Shown one piece after another: positions 54,994 through 64,000 of a stretch of DNA of 64,000 nt. Every line of letters begins with the position of its first letter. Position 1 is the stretch's first letter. The notes under the pieces are model-generated. The model did not search any database, was not told where the DNA came from, and saw only the letters and a program-made list of their open reading frames with translations. The translations under genes and the position numbers were made by a program. Origin of the DNA: Enoplosus armatus (taxonomy: Eukaryota; Chordata; Actinopteri; Centrarchiformes; Enoplosidae). Location: the NCBI RefSeq assembly GCF_043641665.1, contig NC_092198.1:12971001-13035000 (forward strand). The letters run 5' to 3'.

Positions 54994-57900
54994 TTCTTCA
55001 CATCACTACCGTTATTCATTAATGGAGAGACACACATCGCTCAGTCACGTATGTGTCAGTAACATGTGTTAAAATAGACGGTGGTGTACGAGTTGCTGCC
55101 TGTCTATTTATAAGAGTAAAGGATCCCAGTGGGTTGGTCTAAATAAAGGGGTTGAGGGACCAGCAGAAACTGGGCCCATGTGGATTATTCTTCCCACAAA
55201 ACAACTCCCAGTTTTCCCGGCTGCGTCCCGGCCCCACCGAGATGGAAAGCCACACGACTCAAACCAGGCTTTCGAGGAGTGTGTGTGTTCTGGTTGACGT
55301 CTATGCATTTGGAATATTAAATGCATCTTAGGAAAACAGGTGGAAGTTAGACTGTCCTCTGCATTGTTTCCTCATTAGCCAGATGTCCTTCACTTTTTGA
55401 CTTCCTTTATCTCTCCTCTCCCTCTTTATCTTTGTCTCGTCCTTTTCTTTAATCCCTCTGACAATGCAGACTAGAGCCTTAAACAGATTTCTGCTTGTAT
55501 ATTTATAGGCAGAGCTAAAAGCAACGTGACACATTGATTACAGGCCAGTGCAGACTGTCTGAGTTTGTGAACTTTGTGAACTGTGAGCAGCAGCATATGG
55601 ACAGAAATGACCACGAGTGACCACAAATACAGTTGGACAAATGCATGAGCAGTGCTGACGTCAGTAACATATTGAGGTTTTAAATGTAACCAAGTTTAAA
55701 ATTGGGTGTGGATACAGTATGCAGTTTATATTCTGGCATTTGGTTTTTTTCACTCTTCTCTAGTTTTACTGTATATCTCAATATTCAGTACAGCATTCAT
55801 TTTTCACACCTTCTATTTAAAAAAATGCCAAAACTACATTAATGCATGCCAGTCACAGTCCATGAATGAATGCTGTCCATTCAAAGCTAGACTGCCTGAC
55901 TGTGATTGAGAGTTAATCATCATAACTGCCCTCAAATGACAATGAGCTGACCGTGAGATGGTGTTTATGAATGAAAGCTAGTTATTTCTTGCCGCGGCGC
56001 GCTCTGTGAGCTAGTGTTTGGCCTGAATTTGAAGCCGTGCCCACGTTTCCGAGAGGCCAGTCAGGGGTGAGAGAGTTTCCCTCACCTTAACGCCGTGGAG
56101 CTCCACCAGCCCGTATTAGCATGAATCAACAGTGCCGGCGTTTGGATGCTGTGTTTGTTTGCCTCTGCCTCGCATGCATGTGTACAGTAGCTATATGTGT
56201 GTGTGTGTGTGAGAGTGAAAGAGTGTGTACTTCGGGCTCAGCAGGGTGCCTGTTGGGAGAGTACAGTACAGGGTTTCAGTGTGCTGCCTCTAACCAAGAT
56301 GTGGTATACTATGTAACCCTGCCTTAACACGGCAGAGGCAGAGGGAGACTTAGCACCTTCAATCCTCCCTCTGCCTCTGAAAACAGAAACAGGGAAGAAA
56401 TACACTTGGCACTCTACTGGTACTGTAAGGAAACCCACTTTATGAAGAAAATGAGGTTCCTAATGACCCATAATAGGTGTATATTTCTTCATTGCTTCTC
56501 CTGTAGAGCTTGTGGTTTGGGTTTCGATGCCAGAGACAAAAAGGCACAGGACTGGGCGAAGGAGAAATGGCCAAAATGTAGTCATGCTCAGAGGCTTCCT
56601 GTGCATGTGCTGTGTCAAAACAAATGACACAGAAGTATTTGATTATTAATGCTGGTGTCAGTGAAGATTAAGTACTCTTTTTGACAAAAAAAGAATGTAT
56701 CTTTTGTATGAATGTAGCTGCTCTATACTGTTATATGACACATATATGTCACAGATTGTATGAATCTGTTGACTGAACTTCAGTTTATGTTGGACACCTA
56801 ATATGATGTGTATGTATTTATCTTGAACACTAGCCTCTGTAAGTTGCCTTAATATATACTTTGTGTCAGACACCTACATAACTTGGTCTAGCAGGTGGCT
56901 GCTTTTATGTGTCGGGGGTTTACAACTGCCTTTGCTCGACATGCACTCTGGGCATGAACCAACCTTCAAGTCCTAATTCAATTAGACATACTACTTTTAT
57001 GTCCTCAATCAAGTCTCTTCACATCCTACATTACATCTGGTTCTAAAAGCAAAGCTGTTCCTTTCCCGCTCATCTTGTAGTTTTATATATTTGGATGTGA
57101 TTTTTATTACTATTAACAGTATTGATGCCTTCAGATTGTCCCTTTAAATTTCATTCATGATGGTGGATTGATATTAAAATGCCCTGATTGTTATTGCAGT
57201 ATGCAGCCTGTTTCAATGGCCTCCTCTATAAATACTCTGCTGTTCTTGGAAGTGCGAGCTGCCATCTGTTGTTTATTGCTCGGTTGTTGCTCTTTGCTCT
57301 CTTTCTGGCCACTGTGGTCCAGCGAAGTGCCAAACGCCTGTCACTGTATTATCACCAAACTATTCAAACATTGTCACTCCGTTTAGATTGTCCACTTGCT
57401 TTGCTTGGCAGTTGCTTTGCAGTATAGATGGTAAACTTGTTTTTGATTATTACTATTATGCAAGCATGGTACGTGAAAACCTCAACTGTTACTCAGAAAG
57501 TTTGTTAAAGTTCTCTTGGTCTTCGCTGGTATAGATCACCGTCACAGACATGTGCTCAACACATGGCAAATGCACTTCATTTGGCACCTGATGAGGGTAG
57601 GAAAAAAATAATGTGTGAGGAAGTGTGTGTGTGCACGCACATGTGTGTGTATGGTGTTTCAGGAGGCATGATGATGTCATGGGGTACAAGGTGGTCTGCT
57701 GCAGACGCACATCCTGTGGCTTGGTAACAGGCGCTGTAAAACGTCCTTGCACACTTTCACACTCACTCACACTCACACACACACACGCAGTTCTTCTTAC
57801 ATGCACACACAAATGCAAACCTTTTTCTGTCTGCCTTTCTAATGTTGCCCCCCCCCCCCCACACACACACACACACACATACACACTGTGCATTACATTT

Positions 57901-60689
57901 CACATTCACGTTTTTCACACATCTGCACACACATCCTGAAAGAACCAAGCACAAAACAAGGGAGTGGCAGCGCCCCGGTCCAGCAGCGGTTTAACCTGGC
58001 ACTGACCAGCACTGCAGACCAAGATGGAGCCTAACAGCAGTTTCTGTCAAATGAATATTTATGTAACAGATGATGCAGGCAGGGAGGCCAGGGATCTGCC
58101 ACCATCCACTGTGTAATTAGTGAGAGATTTGGGGTTTCACAGACTCTGGTTATACATGTGAAAGCACATACATGCTCAAAGACACACATCACATACATGC
58201 ACCAGAGTACTGATACTATAAGCATTATATGCATGCACATACAGATATTTTAAAGGCTTTTCTGAATGCACATTATAAATTGTCGCAGAAACACACATAC
58301 AAGCATGAGCACACTGGCAAATAGACTGCATCTGCGCAGCACTGCTGTGTATGGAAAACAGTCGATGGTTGAGCGTCATGGTTTGGAAGAGTGTAATTCT
58401 TCCAAAGTAGTAATTAGGTAAGAAAAATATTACCCAAATATGATTATAATTATGATGTATTAGGTGAATTAAAGTAAAGCAATTATCTCATTTAAATACA
58501 TTAGCTATTGAACATTTGTGGAAAACTTCCTGGCATTTGGGCACGAAGAACCTTTGACTCACGTTGGCCTTGCTCCTGCTCTGATTTCCTGTCAGCAGTG
58601 AGTAGAAACATTTCTGACTCTGGCACCTGATTGTATTTGACTGTTTCTGTCAGTTTAAGGTGAATATGTCTATTTATGAATTTTCCATTGCTTTATGTTT
58701 GGAGTTTATTGTGGAGGCAGCTTTCCTACTTTGTTTTATGTTTTTTTTCCTCCACTTTATGCGCTGCTGCACATCTATTTTTACTGTCATAGAGGCTGAG
58801 TTATATTTTATTTGACCAACTAGTATTTACTATTTCCGCAGTGAATAGGACTTTTGAATAGGAATTGTTGCCCAAATGATGATGATGATGATGATGATGT
58901 TTTTGTTATATAGACTGTGGCTCAAATACTACTAGATTACTTTCAGATTTCAGATTTTTTGTTTTTTTTATGCCCCAGTATGCCAGTGTGTGAATTCCTT
59001 TATTATCTAATGGTGTAAAAGAGAAAAATTGACTTTTGCATTGGAACATACTGCAGAATATATTCTAAGATAGATATTAATACCAAAAGAATCCTTTGCA
59101 TTGCTCATATGTCTTGTTAATTGACAGCCAGTTATAGTGCTTGAACTCTGTGTGTTATGCTGTATGTCTCGAATGGATCATCTCTGTGCTGAAATCTCAC
59201 CTCTCTGTGTCAAACAGAACAGTGTAACAGTCCTATAAAGGTCTATTGTTGGGGCCCATGAGAAAAGTAGCACGCTTCAGAGGACCACAGTCGCACATTG
59301 TGTGGAGTTCTCACTTCTTTCCCCCTGTGGAAAATATTTTATGACATGGTCTCAGTTTTGACAAGGCTATCCAAAAAGCTATTACAACTTTTTTTTTGGG
59401 ACTGTAAGTCTCTCATTCCATCATTTCACGGAGCATCGCTCCTCTGTCTGCTTCTGTCCTTTATCATCTGCTCTCACAAACCTTTATTTTTCTCTTCCCT
59501 CTCTCTCCTCCTCCTCCTCCTCCTCCTCTCTTCTGTCCCTCACTCAAGTGTGAGACTTAGCACCACACAGGCTCTCTTTATGCAGTCTGTTTGTTCTGCA
59601 GAGCCGAGCTGCAGCACCACCGTCCCTGCCGTGCTCGCCGGTGAGCAAACTCTGATAAGGACCGCTGCTGCTGCTGCAGAGACAGACAGAGATTAGATGC
59701 TAGATCTCAGCCATGAGGCATTGTAATCAATAGCTCTTCAGCTTGGGAATGTTTGACTCACACATGGTTGACACGTACACACATAGACACACACATTCTT
59801 ACGATTAAAGTTCTGTCATAGCTTATAACAATGTACAGAGGAATGCATGTATCTCCTGCCATCACCCATAAAACAAGGGTCTTTCTCACAGCTGGTTGAG
59901 TCCCCGAGCCAACACTTCCTGTCAGGAAGCAATAAAATCCCATAGGCAGTATACTGCTTTATCATTACAGCCATTAAGCATTGTTTTGTGTTCTGTGTGT
60001 GTTCCTAATTTTCATTACATTTCACAAATAATTACATTAGATATCATTAGACAGCAACACTTACTTGTGTGTATGCCAGTGCATGGGCTGGATATACAGT
60101 ACTGTATCTACATCTGTGTGTGCATGAATCTGTGCTTCCTGGTGGAATCATTATGTTTTTCTCAGTTGAAGGGATTTCAAGCCAATGAGGAAGTTCTAGC
60201 TGCCAGATAGCGCTATTCATCTTCTTCTCTGACCTCCGCAGAGGGCTCGCAAACTGATTTGATAAAAAATTTGTTCCTGTTTTCCTCTCGCTGTCTCTCA
60301 CTCTTCCCCTCTCTGTCTCTCCCCCCTGACTTTCTTTCTTTTCATTTCCTCACTGTGCTGTAGACTACAGCAGCTGCTTTTCCTGAATCTGTTTCTTCTG
60401 TCACATGACAAACCCAGAGGAATTCTGGTCCTCTATAGTAATTCACTAGATCTCTCTGACCCCTCCTTCATGTGGTACTTTTTGTCTTCCCTCCTCACTC
60501 CATTGCCCCCATTCCGTCCAGAACTTCACCCACACCCCCACACAGGGTCCCACAGGGCGCAGGGCAGCAGGTGATTTACATAGCACACCACAGACGTTCT
60601 GCATGTGTGCATGAACCTTTGTCTGCAGGCATATATGCTGTTTTCTTTTTTTTTTTAAGAAACCACAAGAAGACAGAGAAGATAACTGG
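54994..60689 (+). other. ust intron 1, right part
   Basis: No exon seen. Simple repeats: a C-run plus AC at 57848-57879, ATG units at 58877-58899 and CTC units near 59508-59527. Otherwise intronic background. Confidence 0.7.
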
Positions 60690-60935
60690 TTAAGAGAATA
60701 GTTTGACATTTTGGGAAATCCACTTACTTTCTTGTCAAGAGTTAGATGAGAAAATCAATACCACTCTCATGTTTATGTCTCATGCTAAAGTCTGCCTACC
60801 AGCACTATAAATTCAATCTTCAGAGTAGGCTGATTTTTTTTTTCTAGCAGTTCCCTGTTGCTAGTCTGTATGCTAAGCTAAGCCAACTGTCTCCTGGCTC
60901 CAGTTTCATATTACACATGTAGACATTTCTCAAGA
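60690..60935 (+). repeat. second copy of the teleost dispersed repeat (uninterrupted)
   Basis: GAATAGTTTGACATTTTGGG, AAATCCACTTACTTTCTTGT and TATGCTAAGCTAAGCCAACT are the reverse complement of the copy split by the retrovirus at 37057/48924, and here the joining point is intact. Confidence 0.7.
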
Positions 60936-63900
60936 AAGCTAAGTTCTGATTCACTATTTTGTAGCCTCATTCAGGCTCCTCACAGATGTGATTCACGTGT
61001 GTGTGCGTGTTTCATATGAGTGTCCTTGGCTGTGGGGTTAAAGCTTGCTGCTCTGTGCAACTGTGATAGAGCACATTGCAGGTCTTCCAGATTCTAGGCT
61101 TTCTCAGTGGCTACATGCACATCCAAGCATGAAACCTAAAGCAAGCAGATAGCCGATCACTCACAGTGAGAGAAATCCTGCAGGTTTAAGACTAAGACTC
61201 ATGAACAGTTTTATTTTTTTGTTCATAACGGCTGCTTTTTAGTTTGTTGACAGTGGAGGCAGAAAAAGAACCCTTCATGGCTAACATCGTGACAGGCCAA
61301 CAAAAAGATTTGGTTCACCAACAGTCTTAAAATATCTGGTTTGGTGATGATTGTGCAGCTGGGCATGAGTGCGCACCCAGCTCTTTGTGTTTTTCCAGAT
61401 TTATCTATGGCTTGCCTCATTTGTGACTCAGCAGCATCCCCACCGAATCCTAGAACAAGGGTGTAGATTGTTTAGAGTTCCTACAACCGGCTGTTGTCTG
61501 TTTTCAGCCGACAATACCATGATGAAAGCAGTTGTAATATCACATTATGTTCCTTTTTTGTCTTTCCAATTCCTCTGCCTTTGTCTTGCTGATTGTTAAC
61601 AGTTAGATCTCAACACATACAGGAGGGTTTTGAATATTCTGCTTCAGCTGGTGATGAAAAAGGTGAATGTTCATATCAGATAGTTGTCACATTTCACAGT
61701 CAGTTTTTTGGTCAGCACTGGGTACTGCATAAACCATGAGGACCATTGTCAGAGAAGGGAGTTACACAGGGGCAGGCTTCAGAGTCATAAACAAGTTTGT
61801 GCTGAAAAAAAAAGAAAAACTTAGATTCTTTCAAAAACTGATTTAGCTTGGTTGAGGCTCGGGGCCAAGGGAGCTGTATTGTAAACAAACAATTAAATCA
61901 GGGTGTTTTTCTAGCTTCTCTCACTCAGGCAGAGCCTTCTGCAGCAGAGCCAATGGTACATTTAAAGACTATTACAGGAAAAGCTCCCAGTCAAGATATT
62001 GCGAAAAAACACTGGTATAAAAAACTAAATAATTGTGTTTTTTAATTTTAGGTATTTTAATATAGCTTTAATTCATATGCTAAGTCCACCTGTTGTAATT
62101 AACATGTATTGTAATAAGATTTATACTCCATACCAATGCACATACAAAAGTTCTGTTTTTAAAGGCAACAAAACTACAAATTCACAGTTACAGTGTTGAG
62201 TAAGATGAATTTACTGCATGATTTCAGGTCATACTCAGCCATAGTCAAAGCTAATTGGACAACCATTTCATATTCATAAAAAGACTTGGCTGAGCAAGAT
62301 GACAGACATAATAATGTGTATTTATGGAGAGAAAACATCTTGCTTTTGCTAATTCTGCAACATCTCACAACAAAACAACAACTTAATTTATTCTCCAAAA
62401 CCGTCCAGTTTTCATTCCAGTTCCACTTGCGTATGGCCCAGATGTCACCAGTTGGGATTGTGCATAGCTGTGGGTCCCAGCCATTTATGCACGATGCATT
62501 TCCACATCTGGCGTGTGTTGTGAGTAAAGAGCTGATGCAAAGCAACAGGGGCCCAGTTTTTGCCCAGTTGTGGCTAGTTTTAATGAGTTAAACTGAAGTT
62601 TAACTGCTGCTGCTGCTGCTATTGTTGTCGTACAAGGGTCTACCATTATTTATATCCTAAAATATTCAGAAATTACATGGAATTTTGGTGTTTTTTACTT
62701 TGACTCGAAAAACATTTTCTATCTTTTAGTGTGTTGCTGACAAGATAATGTGCAGTATTATCCAAAACGTAACATATGTTGGTCATTCAACACGCTACCA
62801 TGCTTTGAATTATTTTTTTTAACCTTCTTTCCTTAGCATCTTTAGCTATTTTTTAACACATCAACTAGCATTTTTATATGTGAAATTTCCCCCTGCCCCA
62901 GTGGATATTGTTGTTTATTATTCAATTTTCTTCATCAATCTAAAAGTAAGACTAAGTAAGGCCCCCTCCATTTGACTTCTTTTGTAGGGGTGTGTGGGAA
63001 AAATCACTGGTCAGGCAAAATGGCCACCGGCGGGCTCTTTATCCATAAGGACAGGCTAGCGAGTCAGCTGGTGTCATGCCCACATGTCCACAAGCCGAGA
63101 CGAGGTATGTACAAACTACACAGGCACTCCGGTGCTCTCTGACGGGGAAGTGACTCGTCTAGAATTAGCGTAACATGCAGTTCACTGGAAACCCTGCCAG
63201 CATCACATCCTGTGAATAACAATATTTTCAGCTTCTGACATGTGATTCTTTCTCATTAATGTGGCACTATAGACATGGTCGCCCACAGCATATCGCATTG
63301 AAGAAAGAGCTTTTTGCATCACTGCTGATGAGTGATTACTTCTCCTACTTCGACTGTGCGGCTTCAGACATCTATTAGGGTTTGAACTGTTTGCCCGATT
63401 TTCTACTTCATGGTTCATTTCTTCATTTCAAAGCTACCTGATTTACAGAGGCAGTCAGTGCTCACAGACTCGGTGACAGCCTGCCAGATAGAGTAGGGTC
63501 GCACGAGGTCAAGATTCACCCCTGTTTTTGAGTAGAAATCAGTGCAGAGAAAAAGGTGAAATCACAGTGCCCCCCAAGAGCAAAACTCCATGTACTTTAC
63601 TCCCATAAAATAAATTGATTACACTGCAAAAACACCCCGTAACATGTACCTGGAGAGCAGTCCCTGCTCTGTGCTCTGAAGTTTGATTCTGGAAGTGATT
63701 GAAATCCTCTTTCCCCTTAAACTTTAAATTCAGGAATCCTGCTGCACCATGGCCTTTGGGTTTTAAGCAGGTGATGCTCCACTACTCCTGATCTGGTTAC
63801 TCTGCATGCTCAAACTGCCTCACTTGATTTTATACACTTAGCTTGGCTTCATTCCGACTCATCGACTGCCTCTTCCAATTTTGGGACATCGAATGACTCA

Positions 63901-64000
63901 GCCGGGGTCCCGTAGAAAAAGTAACTTTGTGAAATCTACTGATGGTAGTTTGAGAGTGACAGTTCAAAGTGCATTATTTTCAACATACATTTTGAAATGC
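60936..64000 (+). other. ust intron 1 to window end
   Basis: No ust exon 2 found; its expected VGKCGS-type coding block is absent in all frames I scanned. Only short GCT repeats near 62605-62619 and A/T runs are present. Confidence 0.65.

Noticed and set aside
60936..64000. ust exon 2
   Set aside because: No phase-1 acceptor followed by the UST sulfate-donor-binding coding block was found; it probably lies to the right of the window.

Overview
The window is nuclear DNA of a teleost fish, probably a percomorph. Vertebrate exons with GT-AG introns, many long CA/GT microsatellites and fish-type dispersed repeats support this. There are two host genes, both on the + strand, in the order SASH1 then UST, which as I recall is also the order on human chromosome 6q24-q25.

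Bases 1-27200 hold the 3' two thirds of sash1, a SLY/SH3/double-SAM scaffold protein. Fifteen coding exons (215-304 to 24406-24666) join in frame to about 1093 codons: SLY region, SH3, SAM1, a long proline-rich linker and SAM2. The upstream exons lie outside the window. Two further open segments look like undescribed alternative exons. One is a 555-nt in-frame extension of the fifth exon (7782-8336). The other is an alternative last exon (17914-18167) with its own poly(A) signals, which would end the protein shortly after SAM1. From 24667 to about 27201 there is a probable long 3' UTR, and from there to about 29590 I see no gene.

At about 29590-30234 lie a CpG-rich promoter region and exon 1 of ust (uronyl 2-sulfotransferase: cytoplasmic tail, membrane anchor and start of the stem). 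A short upstream frame ends on the ust start codon. I could not find ust exon 2, so the rest of the window (30235-64000) reads as ust intron 1.

That intron carries an 11.86-kb endogenous retrovirus at 37058-48919, antisense to ust. Its two 515-bp LTRs are identical by eye, both are TG...CA bounded, and they are flanked by a 4-bp AGTG target duplication. It sits inside an older fish repeat; a second copy of that repeat (about 60690-60935, inverted) shows the uninterrupted site. In viral order the element has a tRNA-Ser-like primer site, a 2.6-kb leader with tandem small hairpins, an open gag, a pol that keeps RNase H and integrase but has lost protease and the RT polymerase domain, and two envelope-region frames. 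The first frame encodes a signal peptide, an immunoglobulin V-like domain and a Ser/Thr-rich stalk. The second encodes a furin-site/transmembrane envelope body. They overlap in ATGTTAG. A 1.4-kb tail before the 3' LTR holds a further Ig-like open fragment. The combination of a very young insertion, a missing replication core and an Ig-domain envelope frame is the most unusual thing here.

The rest of ust intron 1 holds microsatellites, one AT-rich dispersed fish repeat (54530-54993), a perfect 18-bp hairpin (51233-51281) and an ATTA-rich block that may be a conserved non-coding element (36150-36510).
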